In this document: positions 48,171 to 59,255 of the stretch, piece by piece
How positions within the stretch are numbered: position 1 is the stretch's first letter
How the letters are laid out: every line of letters starts with the position of its first letter
Assembly: GCA_951799405.1 (NCBI GenBank)
Contig: OX637339.1
Span: 7,564,001 to 7,628,000, forward strand
Origin: Agapetus fuscipes
Lineage: Eukaryota > Arthropoda > Insecta > Trichoptera > Glossosomatidae
Length of the DNA: 64,000 bases
Reading direction: 5' to 3'
Notes under the pieces: generated by a model
Seen by the model: the letters and a program-made list of their open reading frames with translations, nothing else
The model's database searches: none
What the model was told of the DNA's origin: nothing
Translations under genes and position numbers: made by a program

Positions 48171-48398
48171 TAAAAGAAAAACAGTTTTGTTTTCGATTAC
48201 GTGAGTATATTTTTATATACCACAACCGGTTTCGCAAACATCCGTTCGCATCATCAGGTGGATAAAATGATGCGAACGGATGTTTGCGAAACCGGTTGTG
48301 GTATATAAAAATATACTCACGTAATCGAAAACAAAACTGTTTTTCTTTTATCATTAATGATGAACGATTACAAAGTTAATGCCTCTACAATCAATAAA
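48171..48398 (+). mobile_element. 228-bp foldback insertion with hammerhead motif, 10-bp TSD
   Basis: ACCGTTTCGG flanks it (48161-48170, 48399-48408). The 84-base arms 48171-48254 and 48267-48350 are an almost perfect palindrome around a 12-base loop. Only the right arm continues into a 48-base end (48351-48398). The left arm carries a complete hammerhead motif on minus; the right arm has lost the CUG of the core. Same plan as 28999-29250. The 68-codon minus ORF here is a by-product of the palindrome. Confidence 0.8.
48220..48261 (-). ncRNA. Hammerhead ribozyme-like motif, intact core
   Basis: Minus reading: stem I CCAC/GUGG (48261-48258 with 48223-48220), core CUGAUGA (48257-48251), extra U, stem II GCGAAC/GUUUGC with loop GGAU, GAAA, self-complementary stem III ACCGGU (48230-48225) and U at the cleavage position (48224). 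Stem sequences differ from the 29109 motif but the pairing is kept. Confidence 0.65.
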
Positions 48399-48769
48399 AC
48401 CGTTTCGGTGTTTATTTTAAACGCAAAATAAACTATCGGCACGGTTTACTCACAAGATATAAGAAAGGTGCGAAAACCCTACTTCAACTGAAGGGGCTAG
48501 CGTAAGGTGGGCCCCTTTACCTGTAAAAATAAAAAGGCCACATTCTTAAGCCTTCGGAGATAATGCGGCAAGAAGTTACATTTTTTGCGTTGCGTCACAC
48601 CGTATTGACCCAGAGACTAGCCACGTTTATTGCTCTCTGTTTTTTTTGCGCAGATATCATTAATATTACCTATCCAGTTTGCTGTATAGGTAAGACGGTG
48701 ATAAGTCTTAGGTGGTACATACTATTTTGAGCTTAAAGCTCGCAGAATGAAGAGTCCTCCTGTTCCAGA

Positions 48770-48970
48770 AATTCCCATGTGTACTGGACCAATGTGTCTT
48801 ATAAAATCAGGAAATTGATTAAATAAATATTTAAAACAACTCTCACTCTATCGTGTTTTACATTTTTTTCTTAGCTCAGATTATGAAGAATGTGATTCTA
48901 AAGACATTTTTTTTAAAGCTCATCTTTATTACACATGGTAGATAAGCCAAACAAGCGCTGGGGGGACGAG
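48770..48970 (+). repeat. MITE-D, 5' truncated
   Basis: CCATGTGTACTGGACCAATG, ACTCTATCGTGTTTTACA and the right TIR CAAGCGCTGGGGGGACGA. Confidence 0.72.
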
Positions 48971-49109
48971 ATCTAGGATGGGACTTTGGAGAGATCATGT
49001 CTTCAGAATTAGTCATGGAAGACTTGCTCACATCGTAGCTATAAAGATGTCTTCGGGCTCACGTCCATCTGGAAGATCTCCTAAAATATGAAAATAACGC
49101 TGAGCATCC

Positions 49110-49375
49110 ATGGTTCCTTGACTTACAGATTGACATGCGGCTGACCACCCATGCTGTAAAAAATGGTTCACTTTGCCAATGTTACCCCTGTTTCAGGGAA
49201 GGACGGCAGGAGTTGCAGGGTGTATGCCCATTTAAGATTTGGTATCTAAATATGTTGTAGGTTCATGTGCGGCATGCTCAAGCACAAACTTGTACGAATC
49301 TGCTTGTGAGAATGCATATAATGTAAATCCCTAATGTAACATATCTTTGCAACTTAGATTAGATTAGATTAGATC
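49110..49375 (+). repeat. Repeat A copy 19, full length with clear tail
   Basis: CCTTGACTTACAGATTGAC to CTTAGATTAGATTAGATTAG: here the tail is a clean TTAGA repeat. CCCCTGTTTCAGGG hairpin intact. Confidence 0.82.
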
Positions 49376-50009
49376 CTCATCTCAGGATCTAATTTAGATT
49401 TGAAGCTTCTTTTTGAATCACAGATCAAAAGATCTAAGTATAGAAAAAGACGATAAAATTATTCTATTCCCATCATGCTTCTAATATGCCTCACCTGAAT
49501 TGATTTCCATTTATATTGCCAAGACATAAATAATTACATTTATTACGTACTCAAATCAAATTAATATCAGGCAGATAATATCTCAAGTGTATCTTGAATC
49601 AAAACACATTAAATCAAGTCAATAAATTTTGACGCGAAACCGGCTCGTAATAGAGAATATTATTCCCAAGAGAATCGCTCGTACTAAAGTGATCAAAGGT
49701 AAGGATAACTCAAATAATATTAGGCATTCAAATGTATTAAACGGTGATCATACAGATTTGAAGTTACAAATGGTAGAAACAAACACCTCTTCGGAATAAC
49801 TTCTTCTTTTATTGTCACGTATATCTACAATTGGCTGTCATCATACATCCCGTTTTATGAATTAGTGGGGTCAACTTAATTCTTAGTTAGATGATAATTA
49901 TAAACAGTTCAAGTATACGTAGATATAGTATAAGTAGAAGATATTTATAGCCGCAGAGAGAGAAATGAGAGTGTGTGGGTGTATGGAGCATTCTAGAAAA
50001 ACTATAACA
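49376..50009. other. No gene; decayed PLE-like tail near 49630
   Basis: GACGCGAAACCGGCTCGTAA with GAGAATATTATTC resembles the GAAACCGGTCGTGG..ATA arm at 1540 and 48220 but lacks a core. The rest is unassigned. Confidence 0.35.
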
Positions 50010-50080
50010 ATTGGTTCACTTGGCCTATGCTATACCTGCTTCAGAGAAGAGCGGCAAAAATTCCAAGGTAATTTTTTTTT
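50010..50080 (+). repeat. Repeat A scrap
   Basis: TTGGTTCACTTGGCCTATG and CTGCTTCAGAGAAGAGCGGC match the family centre. Confidence 0.5.
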
Positions 50081-50185
50081 TTTTGATTTTATATTTTGTA
50101 AATTTTTACAAGGTTCAGTAACATATAACCACTTCATTTTAGAGTCAAGGGCTCCCTTTTGACCCAGGGGTTCTTGTTTTATTGG

Positions 50186-50456
50186 ATGATTTATTTGGTG
50201 AGCGCTTTTTTTTGAGAATCACACGTCAAGATCCCTGTGCAAGCTTGATCTTCGCTGGAGAAAGCGTCAATTCTCAATCAAGACTCAATTGCTCTAAGGC
50301 TCGATGTACCAACGGTGGCTGGTATTTGGTAAAGGTAGATAAAATTTTCAACCCAACAAAAAGGATATTTAAATTTTTTTTTTTTTGTTGAATTGAAACC
50401 TCAACCTTCCAATCACGATTCCCAAGCGTTAACCGCTTGACTACGGACCGATCAGG
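50186..50456 (-). repeat. SINE-C, full length, minus
   Basis: TGATTTATTTGGTGAGCGC at the left to the head complement (GTTAACCGCTTGACTACGGA) at the right. Confidence 0.8.
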
Positions 50457-50919
50457 TCAAGAACTATTATTATAAATATATATAAACACATTTCCATGGA
50501 AACCGACAAACATTCTATCGTGTAGCATGAATAGTTATAATGGAAAAGCCTGCAGCAAACACAGGCCTTCCTTAGCTACGGTTATGATCGTAGATGAATT
50601 AACATAAAGACGTACGCGGGTCGTCCCAAGGGTCTATGTAGGACGCCGTTATGGGTAGTACCGGCCACATCAACCCTTGTGACCTCTCGTTAGGGTAAAT
50701 GGGTAAAGATACATTCACAACTTATATGTAATAGATCTTTTTTGAAGAAATGAAAAGACGAAAGAGAAATGGGATGTTTAAGAAAATTATTATGGAATAA
50801 ACAGTTTCTCGCTACGTTGTTTTTGAAAGAGGTGTATTTAGCATGTGGAATTTATTATTTTTATAGCTTTGTAAAATCACAAGATGCAAAATTGGACATT
50901 TAATTGTCTCGAGTGGAGG
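50457..50919. other. No gene recognised
   Basis: A GC-richer patch at 50555-50700 is unassigned and has no long ORF. Confidence 0.4.
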
Positions 50920-51100
50920 ATTCCTTACTCCCAAGGAACAGGTCATTTTTTGTGACGGCTGGATAAACCTTAAATGATATTAGTTCTTGGGATAACCACG
51001 AAAACGGAAATCATTTCTAAGATTATTGGTGAGAATCGCATCCTAGCCCTCTTGTATGGAATGCAAGCCTTCCACAAACTGAGCTATCAACGGTCTAGTG
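50920..51100 (-). repeat. SINE-B, old minus copy
   Basis: TTGTGACGGCTGGATAAACC, AAATCATTTCTAAGATTATT and ATGGAATGCAAGCC, AACTGAGCTATCAAC head complement. Confidence 0.6.
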
Positions 51101-51341
51101 GGCTACTATTTTTTCCCATTTTTCACATTTTTTACTATTTTTCATCACATATATGGATAAAACGTACGGATGTTCCATCAATGACAGACCATGAAAACAG
51201 ATTTCAGAGAGAAATCCATAAGTGGGTCACATTGAATCGAAGACAGCAATCCGTGTTTCCTTTTTTTAAATTAACATATCATTGCATTTATAAGAAACTA
51301 TTGTCTGTGTTTCCATTTATATTTGTTGGTCCAGACTGCAG

Positions 51342-51487
51342 TCCGACATCTGTCGACGTCCATCGTGTGGAGGATCTTCCTCTTCCTCTCTTCCCATCCA
51401 AGCAACCGATCATAATCAGTCGTTGCGGACTATTTTCATTGCCACAGATATCGTGCCCGAAGAACTGAAGAAAACGGCGTGTACATA
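51342..51487 (-). pseudogene. RTE-like LINE tail fragment
   Basis: Minus reads CTRRFLQFFGHDICGNENS and KRGRGRSSTRWTS, clearly related to the 33521-34035 fragment (CTRRILQFFGHVVRGNED, KRGRGRSPTRWTD). About 48 codons remain. Confidence 0.75.
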
Positions 51488-51488
51488 T

Positions 51489-51909
51489 TGTAATGTTCCC
51501 CCCCCTACCGAAGAAGGGGTCGGAGGGAACGACGAAGAGGCTCGAAGAGAGGGCACGAAGGGAGGGATTTTCCTCCTCCGGTAAAAGTGGAGCGATCGAA
51601 TGTGCAGGAGAATACCCTGGAATCACCAGGATTCAAGTGCAACAAACCTTCTCTGAAGGAATAGCACTAGGCTGCTTCGATTCTTTTCCAACCTTCAGTT
51701 TCAGTTGCTGGAAGAGCAATCTACCCCAATCGAGGTAGTAATTATTTTTGGCCAATTATTATGTGATCGTCTAGCTAAGGGTAGGACTCCTCGTCGTGTG
51801 GAAGATAATGAAACAGAACGTTGTGTTATTTTTTTTGTTTTACCGTTTCAAAATCTACTTTAGTGGCAAACCCAAGTACTTTTTGGGAGGTGTACCCCTC
51901 ATACATTTC
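51489..51909 (+). repeat. Possible LTR, unassigned
   Basis: Starts TGTAATGTTCCCCCCCC and ends near ACCCCTCATACA, giving TG..CA ends around a GC-rich first half and an AT-rich second half. It abuts the RTE fragment. No matching TSD was found, so this is tentative. Confidence 0.3.
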
Positions 51910-52599
51910 TACCTTTTATAAGATTATAACGAGTATTGATTTTGCGTTTACGCGATCAAATATGAGGTAGTATGAACTACAATTATTTTTAAGGCGACGA
52001 GATTTAAGCGTTATTAATTACGGAACGGTCTTAATGTGTGCAAGTTTAATTAATTGGAATATAAGGTAGTCGAAATTATTTCCAGATAAAAAACATAAAT
52101 GACATAAAAATTGCGAGATGAAAGGCAGTTAGGTTTTAGTTTGTTAGTGAAAGTAATTACATGCAAGGCGATCTCTTCTTTGTTGTAATTCTTACCTTTA
52201 CGCGTCCACCTGTAAATTAATAGGTTCATGGCTTTTACAGCATCTTTCTGTGACCACCGGTCATCTGAAAGGCACTGCAAAATGGACCTTTATTAGTTAT
52301 TTCAAGGAAAGAATTCGGATACACGCGGCGTGAACCTAAGATTTCGACACCCTCGTCGATTACGTGACTCTAATTAATCATGGCAAATGGCCCCAACGGC
52401 CTTGTGAGTACCTCCTCCAATTCCCCTTGTACTCTACCCATCTTCTCCGTATGGTAATCTTTTGCTGCAAAAAACCACGGGACAGGAAGGTTAGTCTGGA
52501 TTGTGTGTGTTCAGCTACAAGTTACTGCAATAATGTTGGCTCCAAGCAAACTCCAAGTATATATGATCAGAGATCATGGAACATTAATCCAGCTGAGTG
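51910..52599. other. No gene recognised
   Basis: Unassigned; the 78-codon plus ORF at 52364-52600 is not recognised. Confidence 0.4.
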
Positions 52600-52722
52600 A
52601 GCCCAGATCATTTCAGGAACTCTCGTTGCGATCAGAAGGTCAGGAACATATCCGGTTGTATTTGGCCAGAGGCCGGCTGCCAATTTTCAGGAACTTTGTT
52701 GTGATCAGGAACATATTATGAC
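52600..52722 (+). repeat. Short tandem duplication, ~75-base period
   Basis: TTTCAGGAACTCTCGTTGCG..AGGAACATAT (52609-52652) is repeated as TTTCAGGAACTTTGTTGTGA..AGGAACATAT (about 52685-52719). Confidence 0.55.
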
Positions 52723-53464
52723 CAAGGTCACTCAGCGGTTTTCATATTCAACTGCATTAGGTACATCTGCGTTATTCTTTGTGTAGTTCGATATGAGATT
52801 GCAGGCATTTCAGCTTCAGCACATACTGCAGAGTTGTTTGTTTATAATTTATTTGTGAAATTTGTATTTTACTAGCTTGGCCAACCCCTAGTATGATGGA
52901 TGTGTAGTGGTGTGTTTGGAATACATTTTCACCTTCAGATGGTTTACTTTCAGGCCTTACTTATAGGTAATTCATGCAGCATGCAAATTCTTCATAATCA
53001 TTCTTTCATTCTCACCACCTCAAGGAGAGCAGCATTCCGTAATGTGTAAGAGTGATTAGGTAATTCTGCATTGAATGTTATAGGTTTTCAGGAATTTTCC
53101 TGAAACTAGGGTCTTCCCGTGACTGTGAATGATTCAACACCAGACCCACATGTATAAACTACAACAAAAGGTCCCATCACCTTGAAACCTTGTGAGATAT
53201 ATTACTTGCTGGGACAACCGGTGCAGCCGTTATCCACAGATAGGAAGCTCAGGAAGGACCGTTCGGTAAGGAGGCCACGAGGACAGCTGGTCACGGAAGA
53301 CAATATATCTCGATTTCAAGTAAACCATACATTTCTTAATTCAATATAACATTGCAGAATTCCGGCAAGAGAGAGAATCTAATTGGATGCAAAGTGTCAA
53401 TAGTGGTGTGTGTGTGTGTGTTGCGTTAGTACATAAATGATAGCGACAGTAAATAATTACTTTG
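52723..53464. other. No gene recognised; TG microsatellite
   Basis: A TG repeat at about 53404-53420. The rest is unassigned. Confidence 0.4.
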
Positions 53465-53650
53465 TCGAAGATAAGAAGAAAACCTCCCTCCGCTTAGTTA
53501 AGTCAATGAATCTCTGAAATAAGCTTATAATTAACAATTATGCATCGATAAGAAAATAAGTAGGAAAATCTTTCCCCCGCACAGGTAAGTCGATGAATCC
53601 CTGAAAGTAAATATTTATAACCAAGTACACAGCGATAAGAAACTCTGAAA
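53465..53650. repeat. Degenerate tandem repeat, ~86-base period
   Basis: TAAGTCAATGAATCTCTGAA..ATCGATAAGAAA is followed by TAAGTCGATGAATCCCTGAA..AGCGATAAGAAA. Two units plus a partial third. Confidence 0.55.
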
Positions 53651-54010
53651 GAAAACACCAACATAAAAATGAAATAAAGTAATATGTTCAATGAAATTTA
53701 GTTTTAGTTTAGTAGATTTTTAGTTAATCTGTTAGTATAATCAAAGAAAACTCAGCCCAGGAAAACAGCTCAGGAACAACTCTGTTTTAAACGTAAATAG
53801 TCGCTTTAATTTTAAATAATGAAATGCCGGATCCCAATAAGAAATAAAACCACTGCACTTTTCACTCCACAATAATAATGCCAAATTAAATCAAAAGAAT
53901 TTCCGCGCTTAATATTTACAAAAGTTATTTTATTAAATTTCAAGTTCAATAGATGCGTATTCAAAGTTTTGTTGATTAATGTTCCTTTATTTATAAAATA
54001 TTTTTATTAT
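53651..54010. other. No gene recognised
   Basis: AT-rich and unassigned. Confidence 0.4.
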
Positions 54011-54294
54011 TTAGAAAATCGGAATGAATATATTATTAAGCTTTGAAACAAAAGACACCCGTCGACCGCAAGTTGAAATCGAACTCCCGAATTTAATTTA
54101 ATATTAAAGAACCAAAGTATATATTTTTAGATTTTTGAAGAGTAAGAAAAGAAAAACACATCTGTATCGACCGCAGTTCAAAATCCGAGTCCCCGAGTTT
54201 ATTAAAAAATTAGAAAATCAGAATTTAATTATTTTTTAGTGTTTAGAGAATCAAAACACATCCGTATCGATCGCCAGTCAAAATCCGAGTCCCC
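54011..54294. repeat. Degenerate tandem repeat, three ~100-base units
   Basis: Cores at 54055-54090, 54157-54200 and 54256-54294 share CATCYGTATCGACCGCAGTT and AAATCCGAGTCCCC with AT-rich spacers (TTAGAAAATC..AATTTA). Confidence 0.65.
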
Positions 54295-54879
54295 TTCCCT
54301 TGCAACGTCAGGGGTGCATCTCTTCCCTCTCCTCCCCTTGAGATCTCCTTTCCTCCACCCCAAGATCTGCCGCAAGTCATAGCGATATAATTATTGGTTG
54401 AAAAAGAGAGAACTCTACAATATGTATACTGACCAGATTCCAGTCATCCAAACGTAGCTGTCGACGATTACATGTGTTTGCGATATATTTGATTACGAGT
54501 ATATGCGACTTAAATAATACACACCAGCCGTGAAAGCCTAAGCCTACATTTGAGTATGAACATAGCTTTATGTGGGTAAACCTATGAAACAGGGTTAAAA
54601 CAGCATCGTTGTCAAATTTGTGACGTACAGGCGAATGATATTTTGATGACATTGTGTTAAAACTAATCCAGAGCATCGAACCGTGTCATTTAAATTATGT
54701 TAAAGTAATCTCGATATAGTATCATAATGTCACAAAACCTTTTGAGGCTATAAAAAAATAAATGTTGACATAAGTAGGTATCAAACTGCCTTCTTCATCT
54801 TTTCTTCGTAACTTGTCAGGTCCTTTTGAAGTTGACTATCATTTTAACGCTGGTCTATCGTTCTTGAGCAACCCCCACT
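54295..54879. other. No gene recognised
   Basis: Pyrimidine-rich CCTCTCCTCCCCTTG-type stretch at 54320-54360; otherwise unassigned. Confidence 0.4.
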
Positions 54880-55165
54880 TTCTTCTTCTTCTTCTTGTGC
54901 CACTTCTAACGAAGATCGGCGATTATCAAAGCTATTTTGATTTTTGATGCTGCGGCTCGAAGCAGGTACTTGGTGCTTCTGCCGAACCACTGTCGCAGGT
55001 TCTTTAGCCACGATGTCCTTCGGCGTCCCTGAGATCTTCTCCCCTCAATCTTACCCTGAATGATAAGATGAAGGAGACAGTAGGTACTTCTCATTTCTCA
55101 TAATGTGACCGAAGTACATTAGCTTTCTCTGCTTAATGGTAGGCAGGAGCTCCTTTGTAGTGCGC
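54880..55165 (-). pseudogene. RTE-like LINE C-terminal fragment
   Basis: On minus: TTKELLPTIKQRKLMYFGHI-type reading, then GKIEGRRSQGRRRTSWLKN, LRQWFGRSTKYLLRAAASK, IKIALIIADLR, stop, and a tail read as CTTCTTCTTCTT on plus. Closest relatives here: 14265-14690 and 8456-8560. The first part is in another frame. Confidence 0.82.
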
Positions 55166-55312
55166 ACCCCCACTTTAGCTGAAGTGATTGACGTGAGGCC
55201 GGCTCCCTTATCTGTAAAAATAAACAGGTCCTAAATTACCATATGAGACTCCTTCGAGGATAAGGCAGGCAAGGAGTTTCACTTTATATTCACTTAGTTG
55301 AGTTTTTTATAC
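55166..55312 (+). repeat. SINE-B 3' part
   Basis: CCCCACTTTAGCTGAAGTG, GAGGCCGGCTCCCTTATCTG, TTCACTTAGTTGAG. It joins directly to the RTE fragment. Confidence 0.7.
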
Positions 55313-55472
55313 ACTTGGAATCCACGCAAAGCATTTCGTTTTTTGTGAATTCGGATGTAAGATTTCAAGTTTCCTAGAATTTTATTTTTTTGTGTGTTTT
55401 CTTTCACAATTTTAAAGGCGGAGAACCCCGTGTACATTTACAATTCACGTAGTTCTTCTTTTGTGTTCAGTA

Positions 55473-55708
55473 CACTTAGTACGAGTTGCAAAACTTGAGT
55501 AATGGAAAGTTTACGGCAATTATTAAAGAGTGATTTCCACCAAACTCTGCCATTTTTGTTTGTTTGAACTTGATTTTTTTCATCACTGTAACTCTTTTGC
55601 TAAGACCACAAAGTGTAAGAAACAAAAACGGCAGATTTTGGGAGAAATCCCGCTTTAATATTTTCCGTAAACTTTACTTTTCTCAAGTTTTGCAACTCGT
55701 ACTAAGGG
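55473..55708. mobile_element. MITE-H copy 1, TA TSD, long near-perfect hairpin
   Basis: Arms from CACTTAGTACGAGTTGCAAA and its inverse AACTCGTACTAAGGG; pairing continues through TTTACGG, AAAGAGTGATTT and the inner CTGCCATTTTTGTTT. TA at 55471-55472 and 55709-55710. 236 bp. Confidence 0.85.
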
Positions 55709-55710
55709 TA

Positions 55711-57555
55711 CAGTTTGTTTGGATAAAAGAGCCAATAAGGCAATAAGTGAGATGTATTGGCTGGGATACCGGATACTTTAGATGTACGATATTGGTCGAT
55801 GGAACAGGTAAATTTTGTCATTTCATGTAGCACCTGAATTTACAGAACAAAAATTACAATGGCAGCGGTACATTTAAAATATCCCTTGGCTACGTGACAT
55901 CTGAAATAAATTTAACTAAATACAAGCTTTGTGTTTACTTTTTTTGTAAATTTATTAATGTGTTTGTGTATAATTTTCACTTTGTAAGGTACAAATAATT
56001 TATTTTTTGGTATAGCATTACAAACTTAATGGCCCATCACTTTATTGTCATTCTTTGAAGGATGGCCAGAGCCTAAACGAGGTGCGTCATTTTCATTCAT
56101 AAGCAATAAATTTATTTTATTTTCACATTACATCGATTTCCGTATTTCCGATTCATTCACGTCTATAACTTTTGTTCATACATTCATTCTTTTCTTTCGC
56201 ATATCCGCTGATCAAGCCCTATTTTTCGGTCTTTGTTTCCCATTTTTCTCTCAAAATTGTACACTTTCTAAGTATTAAATCATTTATAAATGTGACGTTT
56301 ATAAAAGTACACATTAATTTAGTGGCCAGAGCCTCTACAGAGTTGCCTCCATTCCTTCCCATCCTTGCATAGGCACCTCTTTCAAATCATTAAAATCCAT
56401 CATCTTTTTCATAAATTTCTTTCTTTTACATTCATTCTGTATCTCCTATTTGTTCACAGTTTTACGAATCGGATTAAGCCATACATCTTTCAGTCTTCTT
56501 CTTCCTCTTTTTAATTTAAATTTTTTCTATACTCTCACTTCCAAAATATCGGGACTGCTTAAATTTATTTATTTATTTTATTTATTTATTTACGGCATAA
56601 GCCTTTTACAAAATAAGTACATATTAAGGGAGTTTATACAAAACACAAAATGTTACACATTTATGAATATTCACTTTTAGTTAGGAATGAAATATTCGAA
56701 TGCACACAAAATTTGTATGCAGAGGCCGCCAATATAGAATAATGCAATTTGTTTTCACTGCCAGCCATTTAATCTGGAACTACGAAGCGTGAAATCGGCT
56801 CAAGCTACGAAAACAACCAAAAAGGCTTCGCTTTGAACGGGAGAATATTCAGTTGCCAAAGACTTCACGTTTCAACTCAACCAAAGCAAAAAAATGTACA
56901 GTTGAAATGCAGAATCGAGGCATAAAGAACTGCATTAAATAAAATAAAAATATTTGTTATATGTTTATTGTTTTTCTTAATATGTTAGCGAGTTAATATG
57001 TAGATTTGTCTATGGGTCACAGGCTATTAAATTATTTTATCATTTTGCCTTTTACTAGCCTCATCCATCCTTATTACCGGCCCAATATGCACAAATATCT
57101 GCACAATACTCAAAATAAAAAATACTCAAATATTTAAAAAAAACAAGAAAGAATACTCGAAGCAAATCACACTGAAGTTCGGTGAATCCTTTTGGAATAA
57201 TCCCTGATATCTATCCTGATATCTGGATGGTTCACCAATAAGATTTAAGTAGAGATATTCAATAATTATTGTCAGGATTATTAGTTGTTGAGTAGTTAAA
57301 TAATAGGCTGGGATGGTATGTATTGTAATCCACAGAAGGTACATGAGATTACTAGAAAGAACTAAACCACGCAAAATCGATTCTTTTGATAAATGACAGC
57401 GCGTTTTGTGTGACAAATAAGAGTAAATAATTCAGTGAGCCAGAAAGCATTTAGTGTTTGAGTAAAGTGACCACATTTTTTATAAAATAAACTTCTTTAA
57501 AATAAAGCATCCTCATTTTAATTCTAAAAGGAACCACAAAAGTCATAACAGAATA
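55711..57555. other. 1.8 kb with no gene recognised; TTTA microsatellite
   Basis: TTTATTTATTTA run at 56558-56593. GTGGCCAGAGCCT occurs at about 56062 and 56321. Several 66-96-codon ORFs are low complexity and unrecognised. Confidence 0.45.
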
Positions 57556-57718
57556 CAGTTCTGGATTATGTAGACCACATGAGTGAAAGTAAATAGGTTA
57601 ACCCGAACCGTGCCTCATGAAATAACAGACGACCAGCATCTACCGGGCCGCTCACATAAAAGATGGAAGAACAACTGGTCTTCTGCTTCACAGGACAGAT
57701 TTCCACAGGAACAGCATA
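57556..57718 (-). repeat. Repeat K copy 1
   Basis: Shares AGAC..CATGAGTG.AAGTA, CGACCAGC.T, ACAAAAGATGGAAGAA-like and TCTGC.TCACAGGA with 59580-59738. Short ORFs overlap on minus (57566-57836) but the reading is not conserved enough to call. Orientation and class unknown. Confidence 0.5.
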
Positions 57719-57720
57719 TA

Positions 57721-57989
57721 TGAGTCGTATAAGTGCAAACGCCGTCATCTCCAAAATTTATGATTTTTGAGATAACGATTGAATTTGATTCTACGCAGTG
57801 TAACAAATCATTTGCTGTGTGCGATATAATGTACAACTCATTTAATCCTTCGTAATTTTAATTGTAAAAGTATGATTTCGTGCAAACGCCTTCATCTCCA
57901 ACTGGGGTTGTCGTTTTACAAGTTTACAAGTTTATTTTTCTAAAAATCATCGCGTAAGGAGTTGACGGCGTTTGCATTTATACGACTCA
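57721..57989. mobile_element. MITE inserted at the edge of repeat K, TA TSD
   Basis: TIRs TGAGTCGTATAAGTGCAAAC / inverse, about 32 paired bases through CGCCGTCA. TA at 57719-57720 and 57990-57991. 269 bp. An internal direct copy of the TIR part (GTGCAAACGCCTTCATCTCC at 57881-57900) is unusual. Confidence 0.78.
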
Positions 57990-57991
57990 TA

Positions 57992-58469
57992 TCTTAGATC
58001 TAATACATGTCAACAAGAAAAAAGATCAGCATACGAAGTGTAAAGAAGGAGCTGTTTCAAACTACGGAGTCCAAAAAGATGGGGAGGCCTGACAGGGCAC
58101 ATACATAATAAGAAAATATCAAAAAAATACAACCAAAACATCATCTGTATTTACATTTGTTGGTACTACGCTATGGCAGAGTTGAAACGTAGAGTTTTAT
58201 ACTAAGAGTATAACAGAAAAGTGACTCGTTCCGTCCGAGGGTAATCTCGTTAGAGAATTTGCGTACTCTGATAGAAATGCCTTTTGAATAAAATTTAAGC
58301 GAAAATCGGCGCACGTCCTGTAAAAAGCTTTGTTGATAGACTCTAAAAGAACCGGTTTTTGACATATTAACTCTGTTCGAACCAAATGTGAACGGTATCT
58401 CAAAATAAATTGTTTGAAATGAATTAACCGAAGTTTTTTATTTAATTGAAGCCGTAAATCGTAAAAATA
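57992..58469. other. No gene recognised
   Basis: Unassigned. Confidence 0.45.
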
Positions 58470-58540
58470 TATATTAGAACAAATTATTTTGTGAGAGTTG
58501 CTTTTTGAGTGACTTGCACCTCAAGAGGCTTTTGTCGTAT
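58470..58540 (-). repeat. SINE-C 3' scrap, minus
   Basis: TTATTTTGTGAGAGTTGC and GCACCTCAAGAGGCTTTTG. Confidence 0.55.
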
Positions 58541-58666
58541 GTACTTATGGAAAATACATTACTCAAGCCAGCCCTAGTGTCCTTTTTAAATTACTGAGTA
58601 ATTTATACCATTTATTAATATGAAAACTAAGAAATAATTCTTTATAACATTCAAAACTCATACGAG

Positions 58667-58868
58667 TATCAAATGCATATCCACAAACAGATGTAAGTTC
58701 GCGCTTAGAAATACTAAATGTGTTCTTACAAATTAAAATCCAAACTTCAAATGAGCATAAGCCCTGCAACTTTTGCCAACCTTCCATGAAACAGGGTTGA
58801 CATATGTAAAGTGAACCATTTTTACAGTATGGTTGGTCAGCCTTTAACCAACCTATAAGTCAAGGAAT
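58667..58868 (-). repeat. Repeat A copy 20
   Basis: Complement of the family without the TTAGAT tail; ends CCTATAAGTCAAGGAA. Confidence 0.78.
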
Positions 58869-59255
58869 AAAGAAGATTAATTAAGTTTTGACTACCCTCT
58901 TTATTTTTATCGTTTATAATTACAAAATAAACTAAAACAGTAATACTGCCGCCAACTTTCCTTCCCATCACAAACACGTAATTTGTGTGAGCTTCCTGCG
59001 GGCATACACGCATCATGTTCCCGCACAACTTTGGATATTGTCTTGTGGAGCGCGCGATGCTTTAATGGAGGAGAACATGACAGAATACACGCTAAAGTTT
59101 GCGTGCGAAATGCGCTACAGTACATGAATCTCAAGTAAGGGAGGATGATGAACGAACAGGTATAGAAAATTCCAGAAAGTTGTCTGATAGTATGTAGTGC
59201 GCGAGTTTTGATTGACTTACAGATTAAAAATGGCTTCGTCAAAAAAAATATTGCT
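58869..59255. other. No gene recognised
   Basis: Unassigned; overlapping minus ORFs (58837-59242) share no motif with known proteins that I can see. Confidence 0.45.

Larger units (their letters stand above)
48073..48600 (+). repeat. SINE-B, split by a 228-bp palindromic insertion
   Basis: Head and leader at 48073-48170 (GATGGCTCAGTTGGTAGAGT, box B GTTCGAACCC), body and tail at 48399-48600. ACCGTTTCGG is duplicated at the junctions. Confidence 0.85.

Noticed and set aside
48148..48354. 68-codon minus ORF across the palindrome
   Set aside because: Its two ends encode related residues because of the inverted repeat. It is a by-product of the foldback element.
49001..49090. Possible LINE tail reading GRLAHIVAIKMSSGSRPSGR
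   Set aside because: It resembles a basic LINE tail but is too short and lacks a second match in the window.
49630..49665. Fourth hammerhead motif at GCGAAACCGGCTCG
   Set aside because: The GAAACCGG part is present but there is no CUGANGA core and no stem I partner.
50974..51468. 164-codon plus ORF
   Set aside because: It crosses a decayed minus-strand SINE-B and is antisense to an RTE fragment, so it is a chance frame.
51489..51909. Firm LTR call
   Set aside because: TG..CA ends are present but no TSD or second copy, so it is listed only at low confidence.
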